Assembly (NCBI RefSeq): GCF_000312365.2
Contig: NZ_HG003685.1
Location: 341,668 to 405,667 of the forward strand
Length of the DNA: 64,000 nucleotides
Reading direction: 5' to 3'
DNA from: Anaerococcus provencensis
Lineage (GTDB): Bacteria > Bacillota > Clostridia > Tissierellales > Peptoniphilaceae
Made by a program: the position numbers and the translations under genes. The notes beneath the pieces are model-generated. The model saw only the letters and a list, made by a program, of their open reading frames with translations, made no database searches and had not been told where the DNA came from. This document shows, piece after piece, positions 1 to 8,632 of this stretch. The first letter of the stretch is position 1, and each line of letters begins with the position of its first letter.

Positions 1-1
1 G

Positions 2-103
2 CCAAATCCTCAGAATGTCCAAGTTTACGAGAAATATTATCAGGTATATAAGACTATTTACCAAAATACAAAAGCTATATCCAAAGAACTTCTAGAGATT
101 TAA
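2..103 (+). CDS. C-terminal end of a FGGY-family sugar kinase (xylulokinase-like), partial
   Basis: An open frame enters from the left edge and stops at 101-103, one base before the galactose mutarotase start. The last 33 residues read PNPQNVQVYEKYYQVYKTIY and then a short lysine-rich tail. Seen: the Pro-Asn-Pro...Tyr-x-x-x-Tyr-x-x-Tyr pattern. Known: xylulokinases and related FGGY kinases end with this pattern in the last helix. Inference: the tail of a xylulokinase-type kinase, co-transcribed with the mutarotase and transaldolase as a pentose/aldose operon. Too short to fix the substrate. Confidence 0.6.
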   Translation, partial: PNPQNVQVYEKYYQVYKTIYQNTKAISKELLEI

Positions 104-104
104 T

Positions 105-1148
105 ATGAAATATACAGAAAAAAATATAGGAACTTTTAATGGAGAGCCTGTAACTGAAATTGAACTTATAAATGACCTTGGAAATTCAATTGTATTTTGG
201 AGCCTTGGGGCTCGTATAAATGAATTTAATATAAGATCTATTGGTAATATTGTTTTATCATATAAAAACATTGACCAACTTATAAATAATAGGTCCTATT
301 ACTTTGGAGCAACTATTGGTCGAGTGGCAGGTAGGATTACAAATTCTAAATTTACTTTAAATGATACTGATTATATCCTAGATGCAAACGAAGCTAACAA
401 TCACTTGCACGGTGGCAAATCAGGTTATGATTTAAGAAATTGGTCTTATGAAATAAAAGAATGCGATTCGGCAATAAAGGTGATATTCTCTTTGCTCGAC
501 AAAGAGAAAGACAATTATTATCCAGGTGATTTAGAAATCAAAGTAATTCATAGCTTTAATAATGATAACGAATGGACTGTTGAGTATAGGGCACATTCTA
601 ACAAAGATACCATAGTAAATCCAACTAACCATGTTTATTTTAATCTAAATGGAGAAAAATCATCTGTTGCGAATCACTATCTAACAATACCCTCCACAGA
701 AATATTAGAAACAAATGATGATAGTAGTCCAAATGGAAAAAGACAATCAGCACTAGGGACAGATATATATTTTAACAAAACTGTCAGGATGGAAAAAATA
801 TTTGAAAGCAATCACCCTGAAGTATTGAAAAATAAGGGTTTGGATACTATATATGTACTAGATAATACCAATCCTGTTATTTTAGAAAATCCTTCAAAAA
901 ACATTAATCTAGAAATTAATACAGATAGGACTTGTTTAATAGTTTATACTCTAAATAAAATAAATGAGGATTCCTCAATGGATCTTTGTAAACACCAAGG
1001 AATTGCGCTAGAAACACAATTGTTTCCAGATGCTATAAATCACGAAGATTTTGGGAATATAATACTTAAGAAGGGAAATGAGTTCTATTCAAAAACTGTG
1101 TATAAGGTGAAGGCAAAAAGGAATGAAAATACAAAGGAGGCAAAATGA
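105..1148 (+). CDS. galM: Aldose 1-epimerase (galactose mutarotase)
   Basis: Interconverts alpha and beta anomers of aldoses such as galactose, glucose or xylose in the cytoplasm before phosphorylation. The 347-residue length is normal for the GalM family. Visible signatures are GRVAGR with substrate Arg77, LHGG around His102, TNHVYFNL with the catalytic His176, and ALETQ with the catalytic base Glu303. It starts one base after the upstream sugar-kinase stop and its last four bases overlap the transaldolase start, so the three genes are one operon. The family is clear; the preferred sugar is not. Confidence 0.92.
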   Translation: MKYTEKNIGTFNGEPVTEIELINDLGNSIVFWSLGARINEFNIRSIGNIVLSYKNIDQLINNRSYYFGATIGRVAGRITNSKFTLNDTDYILDANEANNHLHGGKSGYDLRNWSYEIKECDSAIKVIFSLLDKEKDNYYPGDLEIKVIHSFNNDNEWTVEYRAHSNKDTIVNPTNHVYFNLNGEKSSVANHYLTIPSTEILETNDDSSPNGKRQSALGTDIYFNKTVRMEKIFESNHPEVLKNKGLDTIYVLDNTNPVILENPSKNINLEINTDRTCLIVYTLNKINEDSSMDLCKHQGIALETQLFPDAINHEDFGNIILKKGNEFYSKTVYKVKAKRNENTKEAK

Positions 1149-1798
1149 AGTTTTTCTTGGACACTGCAAATGTAGATGAAATCAAAAGAGTTAACGATCT
1201 GGGGCTTTGTGATGGGGTTACTACTAATCCTTCTTTGATTAACAAAGAGGGTAGAGATTTTAAGGAAGTTGTTAGCGAGATCTCAAAGATAGTTGATGGA
1301 CCTGTTTCTGCTGAAGTTACTTGCTATGACTATGAAGGGATGGTTGACCAAGCCCGTGATTTGGCTAAGTGGTCTGATAATATAGTTGTAAAGATCCCTA
1401 TGACAGAGGATGGCCTTAAGGCCATACACACCCTATCAAGGGAAGGGATAAAAACTAATTGTACACTTATATTTTCCCTTTCCCAAGGAATTATGGCTAT
1501 GAAGGCTGGAGCAACATATATTTCTCCATTTATGGGAAGAATCGATGATATGGGAGAAAACGGAGCAGAACTTGTTGCTTCCCTTCGTGATGTGATTGAT
1601 ATATATGGATACGAATCAGAAATAATCGCAGCAAGCATCAGACACATCAACCATCTAGAAGAAGCTGCCCTAGCAGGTGCACACATAGCAACTATTCCAG
1701 GGTCATTGTTTGAGAAATTGTGGACTCATCCATTGACTACAGCAGGCATTGATGCCTTTGTCAAAGACTGGGAAAAATTTGAATCTAGAAATAAATAA
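1145..1798 (+). CDS. Transaldolase, small TalC/Fsa type (copy 1)
   Basis: Moves a dihydroxyacetone unit between sugar phosphates in the non-oxidative pentose phosphate pathway. The 217 residues form the short single-domain TalC/Fsa type. The Schiff-base Lys83 lies in [10 protein letters not shown]. Residue 57 is Glu (SAEVT), whereas fructose-6-phosphate aldolase has Gln at the matching place, so transaldolase activity is more likely (from family knowledge). It overlaps galM by 4 bases (ATGA) behind an AGGAGG site. A second copy at 15223-15876 differs at only five residues: K48Q, D78E, R99K, H167R and S214A. Confidence 0.9.
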   Translation: MKFFLDTANVDEIKRVNDLGLCDGVTTNPSLINKEGRDFKEVVSEISKIVDGPVSAEVTCYDYEGMVDQARDLAKWSDNIVVKIPMTEDGLKAIHTLSREGIKTNCTLIFSLSQGIMAMKAGATYISPFMGRIDDMGENGAELVASLRDVIDIYGYESEIIAASIRHINHLEEAALAGAHIATIPGSLFEKLWTHPLTTAGIDAFVKDWEKFESRNK

Positions 1799-1842
1799 TT
1801 AAAAAGCGGGTGAGACCTGCTATCATTTATAGAGCGTTGATA

Positions 1843-1877
1843 AAGTAGGTGAGAATAACACACTCATCTACTTTTTA
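1843..1877 (+). terminator. Rho-independent terminator after transaldolase copy 1
   Basis: An 11-bp stem, AAGTAGGTGAG at 1843-1853 with CTCATCTACTT at 1863-1873 (one G-T wobble), is followed by T residues. A weaker imperfect hairpin (AGCGGGT...ACCTGCT, 1805-1821) precedes it and resembles the terminator region after transaldolase copy 2. Confidence 0.7.
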
Positions 1878-2098
1878 ATGCTCAAATATATATTTACAAT
1901 GATTTATATAATATATTAAGGAATAAGTATATTATATAAAATACAAATGATACACATGACTTGACATAAATAATGTCTATGTAGTTTAAAGCTTTAGTTA
2001 ATAGTAATCATATTGTTAGCAAGCTGATTCGGCTCTTTTAACTGAGATGGTATTCATACGAATTCCCTTATGTAAGTGAAGTTTTTTTAAACAATAAA

Positions 2099-2700
2099 GA
2101 GACTGTATAAAAATTATGACGAATTTATTCATAATTTAGTAGAATCCGTAAAGTTTATGAGCTAAATATTTTTATTATTAATAATTTTTAATAAATGATA
2201 TAAAATGTTCTTCAGTCAAATCCATAATATTGTGTAAAATATGCTAATACAATATTTGCTATTTCATCTTAATATACAATTTAGAAGAGGTTATCCAATC
2301 CTCATTGATATCAATGAGGATTGTGCCTATTAGTCTAATAGCTGAATCTTCATTAGGGAATATTCTAATTACTTTTTCTCGTCTTCTAACTTCTTGATTT
2401 AGTCTTTCTAAGTAATTGTTGACCTAAGCCACATCATTAGATAAGTATGCAAAGGCATCGTCAAATCATTTATCTAAGGTGTTTAAAGAGTTTTGGAATT
2501 TCTTTTCGCTTTCGTATTTTAAAAAGATTTCATCTTTAATTTTTCTTGTCAAGTTGATATCTTGGATTTTAAATAGAGCTTTGATATCAGTTTTAAAGTC
2601 TTCATCGTTTTTAATGTTTAGAATAATTTATGTTTTTATTGTAAATATAGTTGGGTAGTTGTTAATCTTAGTTTGTTTTTCTGGTATAAACATTGTACTA
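2099..2700 (-). mobile_element. Decayed IS256-family (mutator-type) insertion sequence
   Basis: On the minus strand a broken frame (about 2690 down to 2259) reads FKTDIKALFKIQDINLTRKI, then FDDAFAYLSNDVA, then YLERLNQEVRRREKVIRIFP and NEDSAIRLIGTILIDINEDW. This is the C-terminal third of an IS256/mutator-type transposase. Stops interrupt it at 2628-2630 (TAA), 2466-2468 (TGA) and 2424-2426 (TAG). GAGACTGTATAAAAATT at 2099-2115 looks like the IS inverted repeat at the transposase 3' end; no matching repeat was found on the right, so the 5' half is gone. Non-functional. Beyond this relic and the flanking terminator and promoter, 1799-2870 shows nothing coding. Confidence 0.8.
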
Positions 2701-2799
2701 ATTAAAGTTTTAAATAAATCTTATATATACAATTATGCATAATCCATTATATTTTTCACCACAAATATATATAAATATACCTTTAAATAAATAGAAGCC

Positions 2800-2828
2800 T
2801 TGACAAGAAAAAGTTTTCATGATATAAA
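2800..2828 (+). promoter_or_regulatory. Sigma-A type promoter of the ROK/hydantoinase operon
   Basis: TTGACA at 2800-2805 and TATAAA at 2823-2828 are separated by exactly 17 bases, close to the housekeeping consensus. The predicted transcript start is about 2835, directly at the left edge of the palindrome at 2836-2860. Confidence 0.65.
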
Positions 2829-2835
2829 TAAGCTA

Positions 2836-2860
2836 ACTTATTTTAGTATATAAAATAAGT
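2836..2860 (+). promoter_or_regulatory. Perfect palindrome, probable ROK-regulator operator
   Basis: ACTTATTTTA (2836-2845) and TAAAATAAGT (2851-2860) form a perfect 10-bp inverted repeat around a 5-base spacer. It lies between the predicted +1 and the AGGAGG ribosome site (2861-2866) of the regulator gene. Known ROK operators (NagC, XylR) are AT-rich TTATTT/AAATAA-type inverted repeats. Inference: the regulator binds here and represses its own operon by blocking elongation or initiation. Confidence 0.6.
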
Positions 2861-2870
2861 AGGAGGCTCC

Positions 2871-3917
2871 ATGAAAAAATTATCTATAAATGATGTAAAG
2901 ACATCAAATCGAAAACTAGTAATTAATACAATCTTATCAAACCCGGGATTATCAAGATTAGATTTAAGTAAATTGACTAAGCTTTCAACAGCAACAATTA
3001 CATCACTTACGAAAGAATTGATTGAAGAAAATATTATTTATGAATCCGAAGTTAAAAAATCTACAGGTGGCAGACCTAAAGTAGGATTACGAGTTACAGA
3101 ATTATCATCAGTAAATTTAGTTTTTGAAGTAAGACATCGATCCATTACTTTTAAAAAATATAAGGAACATAATATTGTGGATGAAAAGGTATTCAATATG
3201 GACTATTTGGATGGTAATTATATGGTTCATATAATAACTCAGATTGTAAAAGATAATTCTAAGAATATTACAAATGCAGTGGTTTTACTTGAAGAAAATA
3301 TTAATCAAAACGAGATTAGCTACTTATTCGAGACTCCTGTTAATAGTGACAGAATTTCTTTTAGTGCTGCGCTAAATATGTATAATGATATTCCAATTCC
3401 AATTGAGAGTAGCCTTAAATATATTTTAACTGAAGAAATAGCAAAGGTGGAATCTGAATTTATAGAGCTTTATGCCTTTGTATCTGTTGATGAGAAATTA
3501 AGTACGCAAGTAATGTATAACTTTAATAGTTTTGATAAAACTAATAAGTTAAAAACCACTATAGAATTGTCTGAAATATTTAGTTTAAATAATACCTTAG
3601 ATATGTGGCTTGATACTTATAATAGAATTAATTGTTTAATTGAAAATAATATAAATATTTCTAGATATGATGTATCTTTAAAGAATTTTATCAATCGTTT
3701 ATCTTTTGCATTAGATAATTTATTGATTTTCTATAATTTAGATGCTATTTTTTTAATAGGGAATGCTAGTAAAATACCGAATATTGATAGAAAAGTATCC
3801 AAATTAATGGTGAATACTAAAAATCTTGCACTAATTGATTCGTTTGAAACAACAAAATCAGACAAATCAAGCAATTTAAACGAAGCTCTAATCAGAGAGT
3901 TATACTTGGGAGAATAA
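2871..3917 (+). CDS. ROK-family (NagC/XylR-like) transcriptional regulator
   Basis: A 348-residue DNA-binding regulator. Residues about 10-65 form the winged helix-turn-helix typical of ROK repressors (SRLDLSKLTKLSTATITSLT), followed by STGGRPKVGL, the usual link to the effector domain. The rest is ROK-length but diverged: the glycine-rich sugar-kinase signature is not recognisable, so the effector may not be a sugar. It leads an operon whose other products are not sugar enzymes; the next gene starts 2 bases after its stop. Preceded by a good promoter and a palindromic operator, suggesting autoregulation. The class is confident, the ligand unknown. Confidence 0.8.
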   Translation: MKKLSINDVKTSNRKLVINTILSNPGLSRLDLSKLTKLSTATITSLTKELIEENIIYESEVKKSTGGRPKVGLRVTELSSVNLVFEVRHRSITFKKYKEHNIVDEKVFNMDYLDGNYMVHIITQIVKDNSKNITNAVVLLEENINQNEISYLFETPVNSDRISFSAALNMYNDIPIPIESSLKYILTEEIAKVESEFIELYAFVSVDEKLSTQVMYNFNSFDKTNKLKTTIELSEIFSLNNTLDMWLDTYNRINCLIENNINISRYDVSLKNFINRLSFALDNLLIFYNLDAIFLIGNASKIPNIDRKVSKLMVNTKNLALIDSFETTKSDKSSNLNEALIRELYLGE

Positions 3918-3919
3918 AA

Positions 3920-4612
3920 ATGTTAAGAAATATTATTGACAATAATAAGTTTACTTTATTAGTTAGCTTACCAGCTAATAAAATTGAATACGCAACTGCT
4001 GCACTAGAATCTGGAGCTGATGGAGTAAAGGTACATCTAAATGTTCATCATTATGCTTCAAATAATACTTATGGATCATTCGAAGAAGAAAGGACCTTTT
4101 TAGAAGACTTATCAAGGGAAGTCAAAAAATATGATAAAATATTTGGCTTGGTTCCTGGTGAAGGAAATAAATATGCATCAACTGATGAACTTGAAAAGCT
4201 AAATCAATTAGGGGCAGATTTCTTATCCTCTTATGTTGAGTACGCACCAGCTGAATTGTTATTAAATAAAAAGTTTGATATTTTAGGAGCGTTATCTTCT
4301 ACTACAGACATAAAGCCTGACTATTTAAATGAAGTAAACACAGATATATTGGAATGCTCAATTGTTCCACAAGAGAAGTACAGAACACAATTAACTATTT
4401 ATGATTTGGCTAAGTATTCTAATGTTGTAAAAAATACAAATAAACCGGTTTTGATCCCTACCCAAAAAAAGATAAAACCAGAAGAAATAGTTCTTTTGCA
4501 TGATATAGGTTGCAAAGCTATCATGCTAGGAGCAGTTGTTTTTGAAGATAGAAATATAGATACATACAAAAGAGTGATAAGCGAGTTTAGAAAAAATATA
4601 GATAGTTTATAG
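3920..4612 (+). CDS. TIM-barrel protein of unknown function in hydantoinase operon
   Basis: I do not recognise a named enzyme. The 230 residues show alternating beta/alpha TIM-barrel periodicity: an early strand ending in SLPANKIEYATAALESGADG (a barrel beta-2 style AxxxGADGV motif), and a C-terminal CKAIMLGAVVF that resembles the phosphate-binding loop of ribulose-phosphate-binding barrels such as NanE. GLVPGEG and PTQKKIKPEEI are other candidate active-site loops. It sits 2 bases after the regulator and 10 before the transporter, so it belongs to the pathway. Likely a lyase, epimerase or aldolase acting on a small phosphorylated or carboxylated molecule; that is inference. Confidence 0.55.
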   Translation: MLRNIIDNNKFTLLVSLPANKIEYATAALESGADGVKVHLNVHHYASNNTYGSFEEERTFLEDLSREVKKYDKIFGLVPGEGNKYASTDELEKLNQLGADFLSSYVEYAPAELLLNKKFDILGALSSTTDIKPDYLNEVNTDILECSIVPQEKYRTQLTIYDLAKYSNVVKNTNKPVLIPTQKKIKPEEIVLLHDIGCKAIMLGAVVFEDRNIDTYKRVISEFRKNIDSL

Positions 4613-4622
4613 GAGAATATAT

Positions 4623-5927
4623 ATGATTAAAGGTGTATTAATTTTAGTTTTATTTCTAATTATTGCAGGTTTGATGATTTCAAAAAAAATGCCAACTTTA
4701 ATAGCTCTTCCTTTATTAGCAATAGGGATATCTGTGATTTCAGGTGTTCCTTTTATTGCAACGGATGTAGATGGTAACAATATTGGATGGCTTCATTCGG
4801 TAATTGAAGCTGGTAGTACACGTATGGCAAGTGCCTATATAGCAGTTATTTTTGGAGCTTGGCTTGGCCAGATGATGAATAAATCTGGGGTAACTGAAAA
4901 TTTGATAAAAAAAGCTGCGGAGTTAGGAGGAGATAGGCCGTTGGTTATAACTATAGTTCTTTCTATAGTTGTTGCACTTTTGTTTACGACTTTAGCGGGA
5001 CTAGGTTCAATTATTATGGTAGGTACTATTGTATTACCAATAATGGTATCTATTGGTATACCAGCACTTTCTGCTGTATCTATTTTTTTAATGGCTTTTG
5101 CAACTGGTCTTAGTTTTAATATTGCCAATTGGCAAACATACAGTAGTATTTTTGGCGTAGAAGTGCAACAAATAAAATCATTTTCGATTTACCTAATGAT
5201 AGCAACTACTATAGCTACTTTAGTTTTAATTATTAGAGAGTTCAAAATCAATGGAATTAAGTTATCTTTTTCAAACCAATTGAATAACGAACTTAATAAC
5301 AAGAACGAACTTAAAGGAGTAAGAGGTTTCCTAGCTATGATTACACCTATAATTCCAATTATATTAGTTGTATTTTTAAAATTTCCGATAGTTCCATCCT
5401 TTATGGTGGGAATAATATGGATTGCAATAGCTACATTTAAAAATTGGAATAAAACGATGGGACTTATAACAAAATCATGCTATGATGGGATATCCGATGC
5501 AGCGCCAGCTGTAATACTAATGGTCGGAATTGGGATGTTATATCTATCTGTAACGAATCCTATAGTAATGGATGTATTAAATCCTTTAATGTCAGTAGTT
5601 ACTCCAAAAACTAGAATTATGTTTATTCTATTTTTTGTAGTGTTTGCTCCGTTAGCATTATATAGGGGACCTTTAAATTTGTTTGGCTTGGGATCTGGTA
5701 TAGCAGCTTTAATGATTAGTTTAGGCGTTCTTCCTACATTAGCTGTTATGGGAGCTTTCCTATCTGTTGAACGAATCCAAGCTGTTGGAGACCCTACAAA
5801 CACACAAAACGTTTGGTGTGCAAATTTTGTTGGAGTAGAAGTAAATACAATTACGAAAAAATTGCTACCATATTTATGGGCACTAACTACTATTGGAGTT
5901 CTAATAGCTGCCTTTAAATATTTTTAG
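4623..5927 (+). CDS. Multi-pass transporter, ion-transporter superfamily (CitMHS/GntP-like)
   Basis: A 434-residue membrane protein with about 11-12 hydrophobic segments, a charged loop near residues 200-235, and a re-entrant-type glycine/serine stretch (TTLAGLGSIIMVGTIVLP, about residues 120-137). The architecture matches IT-superfamily carriers for carboxylates (citrate, gluconate, C4-dicarboxylate types). It is in an operon with a hydantoinase-like enzyme, so it probably imports that pathway's substrate, most likely an anionic carboxylate or cyclic amide. Assignment to one family within the superfamily is uncertain. Confidence 0.65.
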   Translation: MIKGVLILVLFLIIAGLMISKKMPTLIALPLLAIGISVISGVPFIATDVDGNNIGWLHSVIEAGSTRMASAYIAVIFGAWLGQMMNKSGVTENLIKKAAELGGDRPLVITIVLSIVVALLFTTLAGLGSIIMVGTIVLPIMVSIGIPALSAVSIFLMAFATGLSFNIANWQTYSSIFGVEVQQIKSFSIYLMIATTIATLVLIIREFKINGIKLSFSNQLNNELNNKNELKGVRGFLAMITPIIPIILVVFLKFPIVPSFMVGIIWIAIATFKNWNKTMGLITKSCYDGISDAAPAVILMVGIGMLYLSVTNPIVMDVLNPLMSVVTPKTRIMFILFFVVFAPLALYRGPLNLFGLGSGIAALMISLGVLPTLAVMGAFLSVERIQAVGDPTNTQNVWCANFVGVEVNTITKKLLPYLWALTTIGVLIAAFKYF

Positions 5928-5940
5928 ATAGGGAGAGATT

Positions 5941-8091
5941 ATGAAAGTAAGAATTGGTATAGATGTAGGTGGTACATTTACTGATGCTGCAGTAATAAAT
6001 AATGAGACTTATGAATTGGTGGGATCTTCTAAAGTTCCCACTACACATAATTCTACTCTAGGGGTAGCTGAAGGTATTATACAAGTTTTAAACGATGTAT
6101 TAAAAAAATACAGAATTGATCCTTCAGATGTAGTGTTTATAGCACATGGTACAACACAAGCCACAAATGCTCTTCTGGAGGGTGATGTTTCTAAAGTAGG
6201 AGTTATTACTGTAGGACAAGGTGTTGAAGGGTTAAAATCTAAAAGAGACACATCTTTTGGAGATATAAAGCTTACAAATAATAAATATTTAAGTACAGAA
6301 AATCAATATATAGATTTAAAGGAATACGATGGAGTTAATCAAGAAATTGCAGAAAATGCAATTTTAAATCTTAAAAATGAAGGGTGTGAATCCTTAGTTG
6401 CTGCAGAAGCCTTTAGTGTTAATAATCCTAACAATGAGAATTACATAGTAGAGGTAAGTGAAAAAAATGGACTTGCTGCTACAGCAACAAACGAAATATC
6501 AAAATTATATGGTCTTAAGGTTAGAACTAAGACAGCTATAATAAATGCCAGTATAATGCCTAAAATGCTTGAAACAGCTAATATGACAGAATCAAGTATT
6601 AAAGAATCAAATATTAAATCTCAGTTAATGGTTATGAGATGTGATGGTGGAGTAATGAGCATTGAAGAGGTGAGAAAAAGACCTATTTTAACTATTTTAT
6701 CAGGTCCTTCTGCTGGAGTTGCTGGAGCACTGATGTATGAAAAACTTACTGATGGTATATTTTTAGAGGTTGGAGGCACATCCACAGATATTTCGTGTGT
6801 TAAAGATGGAAAAGTAATGATAAAATACGCAGAGGTAGGAGATCACAAGACATATATAAATTCCCTAGATGTCAGAACAGTAGGTATAGGTGGAGGATCC
6901 ATGGTCCAATTCGAAAACAACAAAATAGTTGGAACTGGACCTAGGTCTGCTCACATCGCAGGACTCGATTATGAGGTTTATGCGGATCCGTCTGAAATAG
7001 TTAATCCGGTATTAAAAGTTATTAGCCCAATAAATGGCGATCCAGATTATTGTTATATTGAGTGCTTAAATAATAAAAAATATTGTCTAACATTATCAGG
7101 AGCTGCAAATATTCTTGGATATATCAATGAAGGAGATTATGCAAGAGGGAATGTAGAATCAGCAAGAAAAGCTTGGGAGCCATTAGCTACCAAATGTGGC
7201 TTAACAATTGAAGAAGCTGCAAAAGCAGTGATGGATTTTGCTGCTAAAAAGAACTCAGAAGTTGTAAATAAGATAATTGGAGACTATGATTTAAATCCAA
7301 GAAGCACAATTTTTGTAGGCGGAGGAGGCGGAGCAAGTGTAGTAGTTCCTCATTTAGGTGAGTATATGAATTATAAGTATAAAGTAGCTAAAAATGCTCC
7401 GGTAATATCAACTATTGGTGTTGCTTTAGCAATGGTAAGAGAAGTGGTTGAAAGAACTGTTGCCAATCCAACTGAGGAGGAAATTCTAGAGATTAGGAGA
7501 GAAGTTGAAAGAGCAATAATTAATTCAGGAGCTAACTCATCAACTGTAGAAATATCAGTAGAAGTAGATAACCAAAGGAACTTAATTAGGGGTACTGCAA
7601 TAGGAACTACAGAATTAAGAACTAAAGATTTATCACAATCAAACTTAGAAACTAAGGATTTATTGGCTATAGTAGCTGATAATCTAGGTGTTAGCATTTC
7701 TGAACTAAGTATCGTGGCCCAAAACAAAAAAATGATAGCTGTTGTATATAAAAATGTATCCAGAAAGTTTGGGATTTTTAAAAAAATAAGTAATAACTTA
7801 AGGCTAATCGATAATGAAGGCGTGATAAGACTCCAAAAGAATAATGCTAATGTATTTCAAACAACTAAAGATAATTATTTGCAGACGTTAAATTATGTTC
7901 TTGATGAATATACAGAATATAATGATGGTGGTGCTCAATTACCTAATATATATATAGTTAATGATCTTAAAATAATAGATGTTTCAGGATTACAAACATC
8001 ATCTCAGGTAATTGCTTTAGCAGACATTGAATTGGCATCTACTCCAGAAGATGAGACTCTTATTATAATTTCTACAAGTAGAGCTGACTAA
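5941..8091 (+). CDS. Hydantoinase A / 5-oxoprolinase-like ATP-grasping subunit
   Basis: 716 residues. The N-terminal actin-like ATPase signature GIDVGGTFTDAAV lies at about 5-17, AHGTTQATNALLEG near 70-83, and the central hydantoinase A motifs ILSGPSAGVAGAL and EVGGTSTDISC at about 250-290. Known: HyuA/OplA proteins couple ATP hydrolysis to opening of cyclic amides or to related carboxylations, usually with a HyuB partner. No HyuB gene is present here. The last roughly 150 residues form an extra domain beyond the core, possibly taking the partner's role (inference). Good GGGAGAG site; 13 bases after the transporter. Confidence 0.85.
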   Translation: MKVRIGIDVGGTFTDAAVINNETYELVGSSKVPTTHNSTLGVAEGIIQVLNDVLKKYRIDPSDVVFIAHGTTQATNALLEGDVSKVGVITVGQGVEGLKSKRDTSFGDIKLTNNKYLSTENQYIDLKEYDGVNQEIAENAILNLKNEGCESLVAAEAFSVNNPNNENYIVEVSEKNGLAATATNEISKLYGLKVRTKTAIINASIMPKMLETANMTESSIKESNIKSQLMVMRCDGGVMSIEEVRKRPILTILSGPSAGVAGALMYEKLTDGIFLEVGGTSTDISCVKDGKVMIKYAEVGDHKTYINSLDVRTVGIGGGSMVQFENNKIVGTGPRSAHIAGLDYEVYADPSEIVNPVLKVISPINGDPDYCYIECLNNKKYCLTLSGAANILGYINEGDYARGNVESARKAWEPLATKCGLTIEEAAKAVMDFAAKKNSEVVNKIIGDYDLNPRSTIFVGGGGGASVVVPHLGEYMNYKYKVAKNAPVISTIGVALAMVREVVERTVANPTEEEILEIRREVERAIINSGANSSTVEISVEVDNQRNLIRGTAIGTTELRTKDLSQSNLETKDLLAIVADNLGVSISELSIVAQNKKMIAVVYKNVSRKFGIFKKISNNLRLIDNEGVIRLQKNNANVFQTTKDNYLQTLNYVLDEYTEYNDGGAQLPNIYIVNDLKIIDVSGLQTSSQVIALADIELASTPEDETLIIISTSRAD

Positions 8092-8092
8092 C

Positions 8093-8632
8093 ATGGCAGA
8101 AATAAGATTGCCTTTTCCTGATTATAATTTATCTAAAGATGAGGTTTTAAATAGTAATTTATCAAAAAAAACTACCCAAAAGTGCGCTTTAAAATATTTT
8201 GATCAATCTTGGAAATGTGGTAAATATCAAGCTGAGCAATTAATATCGAATGACACAGTTGCGAATTTTGAAGAAGAGTTTATATCTCGAAACTATAGGA
8301 TTTATGAATATCACATAGATAATAAAATTGGCAATATTCGTTATTATGCTGATATTTTTCCTGAAAACAAAATTATAAAGCTATACTCTTTATCAATCAA
8401 AAAATGGTCTGACCAATTTGATTTGAATTATGAAAGATCGAAGAATTTAGTACTTGCTCATGAATACTTTCACTATATAGAATACTCATCTATAGGATTT
8501 TTAAGTGAAATGACTAATATACCATACTTAAAAATTGGAAACTATAAATTCGGAAAATTAAAGTTTAATATCTTATCTGAGGTCGGAGCATATTCATTTG
8601 TGAATACATTAATAGAAAGAGGTGTAGTATGA
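8093..8632 (+). CDS. Small HExxH (gluzincin-like) protein of unknown function
   Basis: 179 residues, not recognised by name. [11 protein letters not shown] contains a canonical zinc motif His123-Glu124-x-x-His127, and SEVGAYSF supplies Glu163 as a plausible third zinc ligand, the gluzincin arrangement. No signal peptide or membrane segment, so cytoplasmic. It begins one base after the hydantoinase stop with a weak ribosome site, implying translational coupling, and overlaps the next start by 4 bases. It may be a peptidase or amidohydrolase releasing or finishing the product of the hydantoinase step; that role is inference. Confidence 0.6.
   Translation: MAEIRLPFPDYNLSKDEVLNSNLSKKTTQKCALKYFDQSWKCGKYQAEQLISNDTVANFEEEFISRNYRIYEYHIDNKIGNIRYYADIFPENKIIKLYSLSIKKWSDQFDLNYERSKNLVLAHEYFHYIEYSSIGFLSEMTNIPYLKIGNYKFGKLKFNILSEVGAYSFVNTLIERGVV

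Noticed and set aside
1330..1686. 118-residue minus-strand frame over transaldolase copy 1
   Set aside because: Shadow of the transaldolase gene; it follows the codon structure of the opposite strand.
1145..1798. Calling the small transaldolase a fructose-6-phosphate aldolase
   Set aside because: Glu57 (SAEVT) occupies the position that is Gln in Fsa, and neighbours include transketolase; transaldolase is preferred though not proven.
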